From positions 62,001-126,000 of the forward strand of contig JBDWFY010000004.1 in assembly GCA_039976075.1 (NCBI GenBank): 64,000 nucleotides of DNA, given 5' to 3'. The position numbers and the translations under genes were made by a program. Of this stretch, positions 33,957-42,772 are shown in pieces (position 1 is the stretch's first letter; every line of letters starts with the position of its first letter). The DNA comes from JBDWFY01 sp039976075 (GTDB taxonomy: Bacteria; Pseudomonadota; Alphaproteobacteria; Rhizobiales; Stappiaceae). Below the pieces are notes generated by a model. The model did no database searches, was not told the DNA's origin, and saw only the letters and a program-made list of their open reading frames with translations.

Positions 33957-35144
33957 ATGACACAGAAAGTTCACGTCAATGTCGGCACCATCGGGCATGT
34001 GGACCACGGCAAGACGACTCTGACCTCAGCGATCACGCAAGTTCAGGCGGCTCGTCTTGGCGGGGACGCCTTCTCCTTCGATCAGATCGACAAGGCACCC
34101 GAGGAAAAGGCGCGCGGCATTACCATCAACACCAGCCACGTGACCTATGACTCAGACACAAGGCGCTACGCGCATATCGACTGCCCAGGTCATGCTGATT
34201 ACGTGAAAAACATGATCACCGGCGCCTCACAGATGGATGGCGCCATCCTGCTCGTCGACGGCACCGAAGGCGCTGCCAGGCAAACCATCGAGCACATCCT
34301 GCTCGCCAGACAGGTCAATGTGGAGCACATGGTCGTGTTCGTGAACAAGATGGATATGTTGTCCGTCGACGAGCGTGCCGACATGATGGAGCTGATCCAG
34401 CTGGAAATCGGCGCGCTGCTGGAATCACAGGGATACAGGAACACCGCCTTCATATTCGGCAGTGCCCTGAAAGCCCTGGATGCTGCAGAACGTGGTGAGC
34501 TGGATGGTGAAGATGTCAGGTGCATCATCGATCTCGTTGCGGCCCTTGATGCCGGCATTCCGGACCCTGTCCGGGATTTCGACAGCCCGTTTCTGATGCC
34601 GATTGAAGGCGTACACACCATTCCCGGTCGCGGCACGGTCGTCTCCGGCCGGGTTGATCGAGGTATGCTGAAAGTCGGTGACAAGGTGGAGATTATCGGC
34701 CTTGATAATGAAGGGTCGGAGGTCACCGTCACGGGTACACAGGCCTTCAGGAAAGATATCCCTGAAGCGCGTGCGGGCATGAATGTCGGGCTGCTGCTTC
34801 GAGGTCTGAAGCGGGACGAAGTGCGTCGTGGTCAGGTGCTCAGCGCACCGGGCGTGATACGGCCCTTTGCCAAAGGCAAGGCCCAGATCTTTGTCCTGAC
34901 TGAGGAAGAAGGTGGACGGCATACGTCTTTCACCAGCGGATACCGTCCGCAGTTCTTCTTCGGTGTCACCGATGTTACCGGCGTGGTCGATGTCGTTCAG
35001 GATGCCATCGTTCAACCTGGTGATCAGGCACAAATCAGCTTTGCGCTGAACAAGGCCATCGGGATCGAAAAAGGCGTTCGTTTTGCCTTGCGTGAAGGTG
35101 GCAAGACGGTGGGCGCTGGTTTGGTGACCGAAGTCGCTGACTGA
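33957..35144 (+). CDS. Divergent elongation factor Tu paralogue
   Basis: A 395-residue EF-Tu-like GTPase; a GTG four codons upstream is an alternative start. All G motifs are intact: GHVDHGKT, DCPGH, NKMD and GSAL, with domains II and III complete (GRGTVVSGR; RFALREGGKTVGAG). It differs from housekeeping EF-Tu at many usually fixed places: no basic KF-RTKPH N-terminus, VDGTEGAARQTIEH instead of the VSAADGPMPQTREH type, and GYRPQFFFGVTD in place of GYRPQFYFRTTD. It is isolated, not next to rpsG/fusA or secE/nusG/tRNA genes. It probably works as an alternative, possibly antibiotic- or toxin-resistant EF-Tu (inference), controlled by the long leader upstream. Confidence 0.85.
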   Translation: MTQKVHVNVGTIGHVDHGKTTLTSAITQVQAARLGGDAFSFDQIDKAPEEKARGITINTSHVTYDSDTRRYAHIDCPGHADYVKNMITGASQMDGAILLVDGTEGAARQTIEHILLARQVNVEHMVVFVNKMDMLSVDERADMMELIQLEIGALLESQGYRNTAFIFGSALKALDAAERGELDGEDVRCIIDLVAALDAGIPDPVRDFDSPFLMPIEGVHTIPGRGTVVSGRVDRGMLKVGDKVEIIGLDNEGSEVTVTGTQAFRKDIPEARAGMNVGLLLRGLKRDEVRRGQVLSAPGVIRPFAKGKAQIFVLTEEEGGRHTSFTSGYRPQFFFGVTDVTGVVDVVQDAIVQPGDQAQISFALNKAIGIEKGVRFALREGGKTVGAGLVTEVAD

Positions 35145-35158
35145 GCTTCAAAGAAAAC

Positions 35159-35198
35159 ACTTCCGGACCTTTGAAATACAACTCAAAGGCCCGGAAGT
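35159..35198 (+). terminator. Strong hairpin after EF-Tu paralogue
   Basis: ACTTCCGG-A-CCTTTGA pairs with TCAAAGG-C-CCGGAAGT, an 8+7 bp stem with one mismatch, 15 nt after the stop codon. No T-tract follows, so it may be a bidirectional or factor-dependent terminator. Confidence 0.6.
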
Positions 35199-35246
35199 AA
35201 TGTTAGAAGGCGCACTTATGTCATTTTCTTCCGGGTGCTTAGAAAT

Positions 35247-35834
35247 TCAATAATAGTCTTTCAATCCCAATCGTGTCTTCCACTTGCTAAAATTTTCAAA
35301 CAGTTCCCCGTCGCCAAAATCATAGTCAGACTCTGCAACTCGCGTTCCCCGATAATCGTACACGTAATTTGGAACAGTCCAGGCCAACCCTTCTCCACTG
35401 CTGAGGCTTTTATGTTCCCTTTCCCTGTAGAGCCCGATGGATCGAACATAGTCATTGCCGCTCATTTCCCTACTCGGAAACAAACTCCTGTTATTGAAAT
35501 CATTTTTGTGCCAGCGATCGGATATCTTTTTACACGTCTTCCAACCGGTGCGATAAGATGAATGCCCTAATTCACTGGGGTCCAGAGATTTAACCCAATG
35601 GCTTGCCTCAATAAAAAAGATGTAGCAGGCAGTGCCCATATCGCACGAAGGCTGTGAGACTATCCAGTGGAGCGGATCAGACCCATGATCCCAGTTCCAT
35701 CCGGTGGCTACCACGTGCCACGTATCCGAGTTCTGTTTTTCCAACCATTGAATGATACCATTCAATGGCAAGTCAATCCTGGCCTCTTCAAGCCACTGCA
35801 ACTGTATATTCTGATATTTTTTCACGTCGAGCAC
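35247..35834 (-). CDS. DUF4274-domain protein
   Basis: A 195-residue soluble protein. The N-terminal part has the DUF4274 pattern, a WH(V)VATGWNWDHGSDPLHWIV stretch followed by PSCDMGTACYIFF. The remainder is basic and aromatic-rich. The family is uncharacterised but often found near polymorphic toxins, and an immunity role has been suspected for related folds. No toxin gene is adjacent. The gene and its flanks are AT-richer than their neighbours, which hints at transfer. Confidence 0.7.
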   Translation of the reverse strand: MLDVKKYQNIQLQWLEEARIDLPLNGIIQWLEKQNSDTWHVVATGWNWDHGSDPLHWIVSQPSCDMGTACYIFFIEASHWVKSLDPSELGHSSYRTGWKTCKKISDRWHKNDFNNRSLFPSREMSGNDYVRSIGLYREREHKSLSSGEGLAWTVPNYVYDYRGTRVAESDYDFGDGELFENFSKWKTRLGLKDYY

Positions 35835-36090
35835 CTGCTATTGCAATCTGTTGTGTTTGGCCAAAAGCAATTGTTTCAAAACTAAAGCTGAATTCGGAGA
35901 ACCAGATTGCTACCAATGGTTTTATTTTTTTATTAACACCATCTATGCGCATTCAATGCTGGTAAATCGATTTATAAGAATTTGAATTCAATTTAGACAA
36001 TCACGATTGTCTTGCAGCAGGCGGAGATTGCAATTATCTGCCATTCGTGATGACCTGTCGGCATCGAATAGTCCTATACGGTTTTCCAAA

Positions 36091-36717
36091 TTGATCGATC
36101 AAGCGACCCTGTTCACCTATATTGCCATTCTCTTCGGCTTTGTGCTTATTCCCGGCCCTGCTGTTCTTTTGACATTGGCACGCGCCTCCAGTTCCGGAAC
36201 GCGGGTCGGAATCGCGACCAGCCTGGGAATTGCGGTCGGAGATATTATTCATACATTGATGGCAGTTCTTGGCATCTCCGCCATCATTCTGGCCTCGGCA
36301 TTCATGTTCAGTCTGATCAAATATATCGGTGCGGGATATCTGATCTATCTTGGCATTCGGGCTCTGCTTGAGAGGACGCCGGAACTGAACGAAACGCAGG
36401 CGATAAAACTATCACCCAGGCAGGCATTTCGGCAGGCGACCCTTGCTGAAGTTCTGAACCCGAAGTCAGCGCTATTCTTTCTTGCATTTCTTCCGCAGTT
36501 TGTTCAGCCGGAAAATGGCGCGGTCGCCCTTCAGTTGACGACCCTTGGTTTGCTCTTTGTCCTTATAGGCCTTCTCAGCACCGTGGGATTTGCCCTTGCC
36601 GGTGGTGGTGTCGGCCGTTTTCTTCGCAAGAACCCTAAAATATTGAAATTACAGGGAAAGGTCGTCGGATGCATTTATTGCGGTGTCGGCATTCGACTGG
36701 CTCTGCAGGAAAAGTAA
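36091..36717 (+). CDS. LysE/RhtB-family exporter
   Basis: A membrane protein of about 208 residues from the TTG chosen here; the frame stays open to a TTG at 36007, but the upstream residues are polar and unlike the family. IPGPAVLLTLARASSSGTRVGIA and NPKSALFFLAFLPQFV are the LysE/RhtB hallmarks, with six TM helices. It exports amino acids or related compounds. It is a single gene; no ArgP-type regulator is adjacent. The start is uncertain because no ATG or clear ribosome-binding site is present. Confidence 0.82.
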   Translation: MIDQATLFTYIAILFGFVLIPGPAVLLTLARASSSGTRVGIATSLGIAVGDIIHTLMAVLGISAIILASAFMFSLIKYIGAGYLIYLGIRALLERTPELNETQAIKLSPRQAFRQATLAEVLNPKSALFFLAFLPQFVQPENGAVALQLTTLGLLFVLIGLLSTVGFALAGGGVGRFLRKNPKILKLQGKVVGCIYCGVGIRLALQEK

Positions 36718-36871
36718 ATTTTAAGGTATCCCGCCGCCAACAGGCTTGGAGACCCGGATTAACAACGGCAAGCCGACGGCCGTAAACGTAAAAGTGTGAG
36801 CCATACCCATTTTACGTGATGGAAGGCTGTGCGACACTCCGGTTTGAAATCAACCGTCAGGATATCGCCCT

Positions 36872-37726
36872 ATGCGTTTCTTCTTTTCGTTACTGGCCCT
36901 TGTCACCTGGTCACTGGTTCCCCATCAAGCCGGAGCGGTAGGTACCGATAGTCCCAATGAACTGCCTTGCGGAGCTGATACCCCCTGCACCATCGACGGG
37001 GGAGAGTACTACCTGATGTTTCCGCCGGACTGGGACGGCGATAGCCCTCTTCCTGCGATGATCTATTATCATGGTCATCGGTCGTCCGGCGCATCTGTCT
37101 TTCGGGCTGGAAGCTTGAAGGAAGATTTTTCGAAAAACGGATACCTGATCATCGCCCCAAATGGCGCAAAGCGTCCCGGTTCAGACGTACGGGCCTGGCC
37201 CGCCCGCCCTGCAAAGGGTGACCAGCGCGATGACGTTGCATTCAGTCTGGCAGTCATTGACGATGTGTCTTCCAAGGTGCCATTGGACAACAATCGTCTT
37301 TACGCGTCAGGCTTTTCCGCAGGCGGATCAATGGCCTGGATGATGGCATGCTATGCAGGCGACAGGTTTGCCGGATTTGCCTCCGTCGCAGGTGCGTTGC
37401 GTCGCCCTAATCCCGAACAGATTTGTCCAGGCGGGCCGGTTAAACTCCTTCAGGTCCATGGCTTCGCTGATAAGCAGGTACCCTTTGAAGGCCGAGGTAT
37501 TCGCGACTGGCACCAGGGTGATCTGCATGAGTCTTTCTCCCTGATGCGCGCAACTAATCAATGCCGTTCCAATCCAGATGAAATAGATGTGGGCGAAAAG
37601 TTCCGTTGCCGCACGTGGGGTCAAAGCTGCGAAAACGGTGCACTCCGGATGTGCATTCATGATGGCGGCCACGGCCTTCCAAAGGGCTGGACCGGGCTTG
37701 CACGCGAATGGTTTGAAAAACGATAA
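36872..37726 (+). CDS. Secreted PHB-depolymerase-family esterase (second paralogue)
   Basis: A 284-residue protein with a signal peptide (about 1-22). YHGHRSSGAS forms the oxyanion region, GFSAG (147-151) gives nucleophile Ser149, and DGGHGLP near the end gives the catalytic His. A Cys-rich segment LPCGADTPCTIDGGEYYL after the signal peptide matches the first paralogue at 1267-2097 in position. It is likely a periplasmic or secreted polyester/ester hydrolase. It is followed after 22 bp by an unrelated DUF2161 gene on the same strand. Confidence 0.8.
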   Translation: MRFFFSLLALVTWSLVPHQAGAVGTDSPNELPCGADTPCTIDGGEYYLMFPPDWDGDSPLPAMIYYHGHRSSGASVFRAGSLKEDFSKNGYLIIAPNGAKRPGSDVRAWPARPAKGDQRDDVAFSLAVIDDVSSKVPLDNNRLYASGFSAGGSMAWMMACYAGDRFAGFASVAGALRRPNPEQICPGGPVKLLQVHGFADKQVPFEGRGIRDWHQGDLHESFSLMRATNQCRSNPDEIDVGEKFRCRTWGQSCENGALRMCIHDGGHGLPKGWTGLAREWFEKR

Positions 37727-37748
37727 CCAATTCGCGTTATGAAAGGGT

Positions 37749-38447
37749 ATGGCAACACCCAAGATCCTAGAAACTGACCTTTACGACCCCGTCAAAACCT
37801 TGCTGGAAAACCAGGGCTACGAGGTGAAGAGTGAGATCGGCTCAGCAGATGTTGTTGCAGTCAGAGGGGCGGAAGAGCCGGTCATCGTCGAGCTGAAAAC
37901 AGGATTTTCCCTGTCTCTTTTTCATCAGGGAATCGAACGGCAACGTCTGAGTGAAGTCGTGTATGTTGCTGTGCCGCGAGGCACGGGAAAAATGTTCCTG
38001 AAATCACTCAAAAACAACAAAAACCTTTGCCGCCGTCTAGGACTGGGCCTGATCACCGTGCGGATGAAAGACAGCTTTGTTGAGATCCACATCGATCCCG
38101 CCCCGTACAAACCCCGCCAATCCAAATCCGCAAAAGCGCGTCTGCTGAAGGAATTTGCCAAGCGCGTTGGCGATCCCAACACCGGAGGAGCAACACGCAA
38201 AGGGCTGATGACTGCATACCGTCAGGATGCCCTGCGCTGTGTCAAGATACTCCATGAGAATGGCCCGACAAAAGCCGCCATTGTGGCCCAACTGGCCAAC
38301 GTCGATACCGCCCGGCGCCTGATGTCGGACGATCATTACGGCTGGTTTGAGCGGGTTCAAACGGGCATCTATGCGCTGACACCCAAGGGGCTTAGTGCGC
38401 TCGAAGACTTTTCATCCGAAATAGAAAAACTCTCGACAGCCGAATAA
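37749..38447 (+). CDS. DUF2161 family protein (PD-(D/E)XK-like)
   Basis: A 232-residue protein. The N-terminal half resembles a PD-(D/E)XK nuclease core: an acidic residue in IGSADVVAVRG followed by VIVELKTG, where ExK is the catalytic pair. The C-terminal part has a winged-helix look (GPTKAAIVAQLANVDTARRLM). DUF2161 members are common in Alphaproteobacteria and their role is not established. A DNA-metabolism role is inferred from the fold. Confidence 0.75.
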   Translation: MATPKILETDLYDPVKTLLENQGYEVKSEIGSADVVAVRGAEEPVIVELKTGFSLSLFHQGIERQRLSEVVYVAVPRGTGKMFLKSLKNNKNLCRRLGLGLITVRMKDSFVEIHIDPAPYKPRQSKSAKARLLKEFAKRVGDPNTGGATRKGLMTAYRQDALRCVKILHENGPTKAAIVAQLANVDTARRLMSDDHYGWFERVQTGIYALTPKGLSALEDFSSEIEKLSTAE

Positions 38448-38457
38448 AATCAACCGG

Positions 38458-39048
38458 CTAAATATTTTGAATCGGCACAGCCGCAGCGCAGAGCGGGCAG
38501 CTCTTTGCGGGCCACATCTGACGGTCAATATCCTTCAGAGACATGCATGGCGCACCAAACTCATTGGCAATCCGCTCACGCGCGCCACCAAGCGTCAGGA
38601 ATGATGCAAATCCAACCACTTCAGCTCCACAGTGCACCAGCTCCCGGTGTGTTGCCCGGATAGCCGAACCGGCATTGATCGCATCATCGACTACCAGTAC
38701 TTTTTTCTCTGCAAGCAGCCGTTGTTCTGGCTCCGGAATTCCATACACAGCCATGCCGTCCGCATTGACTTTGCGCTCCGAATAGATGAACTGCTTTCCC
38801 AGCGCCGCCGCCATCGCATACCCAATAAATCCACCGCCGAGCAACGGGCCGCATACATACTCAAATTCCAATTGTGCCAGCAACACACAAAGCTGCTTCA
38901 CCCAGCCGTTCGTTTTTGACGGCTGGCGAAACAAACCATCCAATTCAAGCCACAAGTCACCATGATGGCCAGACTCATAGATAAAATGCCCCCGGCTCAT
39001 GGAAAGGCTGGAGGAAAATTCCAACTCGTCGAAAACTTCAGCCATCAA
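38458..39048 (-). CDS. Phosphoribosyltransferase (orotate PRTase-like)
   Basis: A 196-residue PRTase with the PRPP-binding motif VLVVDDAINAGSAIRA and upstream GPLLGGGFIGYAMAAAL. It is similar in length to PyrE, but the C-terminus contains two CxxC-like cysteines (CPLCAAAV), unlike typical PyrE. It could be a second orotate PRTase-like protein or act on another base. It is the neighbour of the aminotransferase gene on the same strand (about 44 bp apart), so the two may be co-transcribed. Confidence 0.75.
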   Translation of the reverse strand: MMAEVFDELEFSSSLSMSRGHFIYESGHHGDLWLELDGLFRQPSKTNGWVKQLCVLLAQLEFEYVCGPLLGGGFIGYAMAAALGKQFIYSERKVNADGMAVYGIPEPEQRLLAEKKVLVVDDAINAGSAIRATHRELVHCGAEVVGFASFLTLGGARERIANEFGAPCMSLKDIDRQMWPAKSCPLCAAAVPIQNI

Positions 39049-39091
39049 AAGTTCTCTTTAGTTGGCATCGTGCGCTCGATGGGGAGGATTT

Positions 39092-40204
39092 TCAAACTGC
39101 CTTCACCGCCTTTTCGAGCGTACTGACCGCTGCATCGACATCGCCCAGCTTGTCCAGACCGAACAGGCCCAGGCGGAATGTTGAGTATCCTTCTGGCTCG
39201 TCGCACATCAAAGGCACGCCTGCGGCAATCTGCAGGCCTTGAGCGGCGAATTTCTTGCCGTTTTGAATTTCCGGATCGCTGGTGTAGCTGACGACAACGC
39301 CCGGCGCCTCAAATCCGGCAGCCGCAACGCTTTGATATCCGTTCTGGGCCAGCATGGACCTTACCGCCTTTCCCAATGCCGCTTGCTGGTCGCGAACGGT
39401 GTCAAATCCGATATCACGGGTTTCGACCATTGTATCGCGGAACCCTCTGAGCGCATCCGTCGGCATCGTTGAATGATAGGCGTGTCCACCATTGATGTAG
39501 GCCTGCATGATCTGGTGCCACTTGCCCAGGTCAACAGCAAAGCTGCTGCTTTGCGTGCCCTCCAGGGCGCTGAGTGCGCGCGCACTCAGCATGACCAAGC
39601 CGGAAGAAGGCGAAGAACTCCAGCCTTTTTGCGGAGCACTGATCAACACGTCGACCCCCGTTGCCGCCATATCGACCCAAATCGTCCCTGAGGCGATGCA
39701 ATCGAGAACAAACAAGCCGCCAGCAGCGTGTGTCGCCTCGGCAACCGCCTTGATGTAATCGTCGGGTAAAATCATGCCCGATGATGTCTCAACATGGGGT
39801 GCAAAGACGACGTCCGGCTTTTCTTCCGCAATTCTTTTGACGACGTCCTCGATCGGATGAGGCGCAAACGGCGCTGTCGCGTGATTGCCGGTCTGGCGTG
39901 CTTTCAACACAAATTCTTCTGCCGGAATCCGTCCGGCTTCGAAGATCTGTGTCCACCGGTAGGAGAACCAGCCGTTGCGGATCACAAGCGCCTTCTTGTC
40001 GGATGCAAACTGGCGCGCGACCGCTTCCATCGCATATGTGCCGCCGCCGGGAACAACCACAACGGTCTCCGCGTTATAGACACCTTTCAGCATGTCATGG
40101 ATGTCGTTCATGACACCTTGAAACGATTGCGACATGTGGTTCAACGACCGGTCGGTGAACACCACTGAGAATTCGGCAAGGCCGTCAGGATCGACTTTCG
40201 ACAT
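39092..40204 (-). CDS. Class V aminotransferase (AGXT/Ser-glyoxylate type)
   Basis: A 370-residue PLP enzyme; the start is placed at MSKVDPDG behind a good GGAAGGAA ribosome-binding site. PGGGTYAMEAV, FVLDCIASGTIWVDMAATG and the PLP-lysine in SAPQKGWSSSPSSG are typical of alanine-glyoxylate/serine-glyoxylate aminotransferases. It interconverts small amino acids and 2-oxo acids in the cytoplasm. The exact substrate is not determinable. It is probably co-transcribed with the PRTase downstream. Confidence 0.85.
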   Translation of the reverse strand: MSKVDPDGLAEFSVVFTDRSLNHMSQSFQGVMNDIHDMLKGVYNAETVVVVPGGGTYAMEAVARQFASDKKALVIRNGWFSYRWTQIFEAGRIPAEEFVLKARQTGNHATAPFAPHPIEDVVKRIAEEKPDVVFAPHVETSSGMILPDDYIKAVAEATHAAGGLFVLDCIASGTIWVDMAATGVDVLISAPQKGWSSSPSSGLVMLSARALSALEGTQSSSFAVDLGKWHQIMQAYINGGHAYHSTMPTDALRGFRDTMVETRDIGFDTVRDQQAALGKAVRSMLAQNGYQSVAAAGFEAPGVVVSYTSDPEIQNGKKFAAQGLQIAAGVPLMCDEPEGYSTFRLGLFGLDKLGDVDAAVSTLEKAVKAV

Positions 40205-40532
40205 GATAATTCCTTCCGCGGAGAGCGGCTGGCCGCAGATTGCTGGCAGGCAGACGCCAAAATGGATTTTCCTCAGCATTAAATGCATATGATGCGCGCC
40301 GCAAGGGCGACCCGTGAGCGCAGGAGAGTTGGACCCTCAAGCATTCAATTTTGGCACCGAATAGGTCGTATGTTTTGGCGACAACGGTGACGCGGCAGGT
40401 TCGCGCGTGATTGCCGGGATTGGAGATTAAATGATTTGACCCGCACACCCCGATGCACAAGCGCAAAGTATCTCAGAGTATGAAAATCACACCTCGTCGC
40501 TTCATGAATTCCTTTGGGCTCGCTAGGGTATC

Positions 40533-41120
40533 ATGGCAACAGATTTGATCATCGAAAGTGTTCCCCTCATGACTGCAGATTGTTCACCCTTGGTCCCTCG
40601 CCAAAAAGTGCCCTCCCTGTCCCTGCCCCTGGTCGGCGGTGCTCCCTGGTCTATCCACAACGCAGTCTTCGAGAATTTTCTGTTGCTGGTTTTTTATCGT
40701 GGCTGGCATTGTCCGATCTGCCGCGATCAATTGAAGGACCTGCAATCACGCCTTTACGATTTCGAACGACTGGGTGTATCTGTTGTTGCCGTTTCCACCG
40801 ATCAGGAGGATCGGGCCACTTCGACCAGGACGAATTGGAGTCTCGACCGATTATCGATCGCTCATGGTTTGTCAATATCTCAGGCCCGGCAATGGGGTCT
40901 TTACATCTCAACGAGCCGAGGCCAAACGTCTCTTGGCGTCGAAGAACCCCGCCAGTTTAATGAGCCGGGTTTGTTCCTCATTAATCCCGATCACACACTT
41001 TACTATGCCGCCACGCAGTCTGCGCCTTTTGCAAGACCTCAGATGCGCGATGTCATCAGTGCAATTTCATTTGTGATCAAACACGGTTATCCGGCCCGTG
41101 GTGAGGTTTTGCAGCCATAA
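40533..41120 (+). CDS. Peroxiredoxin-like (AhpC/TSA) protein
   Basis: A 195-residue thioredoxin-fold protein with the Prx active-site context FYRGWHCPICRDQLKDLQ, i.e. a CPIC motif instead of the usual single peroxidatic Cys of T-x-x-C, and FNEPGLFLINPDHTLYY later. Members of this subgroup (peroxiredoxin-like, DUF899-related) are probably thiol peroxidases or oxidoreductases. It is cytoplasmic, with no signal peptide. It is convergent with the sulfotransferase-like gene. Confidence 0.8.
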   Translation: MATDLIIESVPLMTADCSPLVPRQKVPSLSLPLVGGAPWSIHNAVFENFLLLVFYRGWHCPICRDQLKDLQSRLYDFERLGVSVVAVSTDQEDRATSTRTNWSLDRLSIAHGLSISQARQWGLYISTSRGQTSLGVEEPRQFNEPGLFLINPDHTLYYAATQSAPFARPQMRDVISAISFVIKHGYPARGEVLQP

Positions 41121-41149
41121 CTCAAGCTTGAAAAGATACGGATGATCAG

Positions 41150-41193
41150 CCGGAAAACCCCTTGTTGCATCAATCTGTACAGGGTTTGACCGG
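41150..41193. terminator. Imperfect hairpin at convergent gene ends
   Basis: CCGG and AAACCC..TGT pair with ACAGGGTTT..CCGG between the peroxiredoxin-like and sulfotransferase-like genes. The stem has bulges and no clear T-tract; it is a possible bidirectional terminator. Confidence 0.35.
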
Positions 41194-41799
41194 TTACTTC
41201 GGATCAGACAGTATCTTTGTAAAATCCTTTGTTGAATTGCTGTGCGGATAGGGTTCATCAGGTATTTGCTTTCCAAGAAACCTGCACAAAGGCTCCCAAC
41301 CATCACCAATCGTGTAAGTGAGCAGGCGGTCGGGTCCGAAGGCCGATTGAACGTCAGCAATGTTTTTCTCATACACTGCAATGGCATGCTCCCGATCTTC
41401 CATGCGACCGCCAAATACACCATTTGCAATAAGTTTCAGCCCCAACGACTCTTCATCAGTGCTTGCGCGGAGACCTTTGAAAATCGTATTCTCCATGCTT
41501 TTGTGCCAGCTATCGACATCGCGGACAGTCAATAAAATCTTTGCATCGGGGTAGAAGTCGGCAAGCTCCCGCCAATAGAAAGCCGAAGGCCAATCGACCG
41601 CCGAATTATAGCCCGCAAACACCGCGTGCCAGTCGGGTACATTTCCCTGAGCAATCGACCGCCACATTTTGACCTGCTCAGGGTTCGGAATAACTTCCTT
41701 CATATGATGACACGGACCCAGGCCGAGCATCGTCAATGCCGTTTTCATGGAATCCGTCCCCGTCCGGCCGAATCCCGCGCCAATAACCGATAACGCCAT
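41194..41799 (-). CDS. Sulfotransferase-family protein
   Basis: A 201-residue protein. The N-terminus VIGAGFGRTGTDSMKTALTML contains the 5'-phosphosulfate-binding-loop-like GRTGTDS that precedes a helix, and LLTVRDVDSWHKSM matches the 3'-phosphate-binding region. This resembles the bacterial group annotated as sulfotransferases (related to eukaryotic NAD-dependent-epimerase-fused proteins). The acceptor is unknown. It is divergent from the racemase-family gene. The start is set at MALSVIG; the longer frame is a chance extension. Confidence 0.75.
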   Translation of the reverse strand: MALSVIGAGFGRTGTDSMKTALTMLGLGPCHHMKEVIPNPEQVKMWRSIAQGNVPDWHAVFAGYNSAVDWPSAFYWRELADFYPDAKILLTVRDVDSWHKSMENTIFKGLRASTDEESLGLKLIANGVFGGRMEDREHAIAVYEKNIADVQSAFGPDRLLTYTIGDGWEPLCRFLGKQIPDEPYPHSNSTKDFTKILSDPK

Positions 41800-41986
41800 T
41801 GCTAAGTATCCCTTGAAGTATTTAATTCCATCATCAGATGAACGATGTGCGCTGGGCACGTTGCACCGTTTCGGCATTGAACACCAGCGTGTAAAACATG
41901 ATTGGTTCACTGCTTGTCGCCGAACCAGTCTCAACAGAACTGCAATAGGCGATGTGGCACGCAGATACACCGATGGAGAACGCGAC

Positions 41987-42661
41987 ATGCATATAGGGTT
42001 GATTGGCGGCATCGGGCCTGCCGCAACGGATCTTTACTATCGTGGCCTCATCAATGTCATGAAAGCAGCTGATGCACCGCTTGATCTAACGATTGTTCAT
42101 GCCGACGCACCGACCCTGGTAAGGAATTTCGAAGCCCGGACACCCGAGCCCCAAGCTGAAATATTTTTGAACCTGACCGAAAGGCTGGTAAAGGCCGGGG
42201 CACAAGCGGTGGCTATCACATCAATCGGCGGCCATTTCTGTGTGGATGAATTTCGAACGAAATGTCCCCTCCCCATCATCGACCTTATCGATGTCATGAA
42301 TGAGCATCTTGCATCAAATGACATCAGGCACGCCGGTATTCTTGGCACCGACACGGCGATGAAAACCCGATTTTACGGTGGTGTGAAATCGACCGAAATC
42401 CTCATTCCACAGGAAGCCGACATAGAGCGCGTCCATCGGGCTTATGTGGATATGGCGTTATCGGTCAAAGTGACCGAAGAGCAGCGCCGAACCTTCTTCG
42501 ACGCCGGTCGGGAAATGACGGATAGAGGCGCGGAGGTCATCCTGCTCGGCGGTACAGATTTGTTTCTGGCTTTTGATGATCACGATCCCGGTTTTGCGAC
42601 ACTGGACTGCGCGCAGGTCCATATCGAAGCAATTGCAGCAATGGCACAGAGTACGCCGTAG
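41987..42661 (+). CDS. Aspartate/glutamate racemase-family protein, atypical
   Basis: A 224-residue protein with the racemase N-terminus MHIGLIGGIGPAATDLYY. In canonical enzymes the two catalytic Cys lie in C-N-T and G-C-T-E contexts. Here these positions read AITSIGGHFC and LLGGTDL, so neither Cys is in place; a Cys occurs five residues after the first. This pattern looks coherent rather than decayed and belongs to a subgroup seen in Proteobacteria. Activity may be a racemase with shifted residues or a different proton-transfer enzyme. The ATG start is correct; upstream frame is not coding. Confidence 0.7.
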   Translation: MHIGLIGGIGPAATDLYYRGLINVMKAADAPLDLTIVHADAPTLVRNFEARTPEPQAEIFLNLTERLVKAGAQAVAITSIGGHFCVDEFRTKCPLPIIDLIDVMNEHLASNDIRHAGILGTDTAMKTRFYGGVKSTEILIPQEADIERVHRAYVDMALSVKVTEEQRRTFFDAGREMTDRGAEVILLGGTDLFLAFDDHDPGFATLDCAQVHIEAIAAMAQSTP

Positions 42662-42772
42662 CTGTTTTTGCAAAAGAACCAAGAATGTCCCCGGCGTCGA
42701 CTCCCTTGGTTCCGCCCTGATTGTTCCCTATGGCATTCACTTCAGATCGATTTTCAGCACGGAATTTACTTC

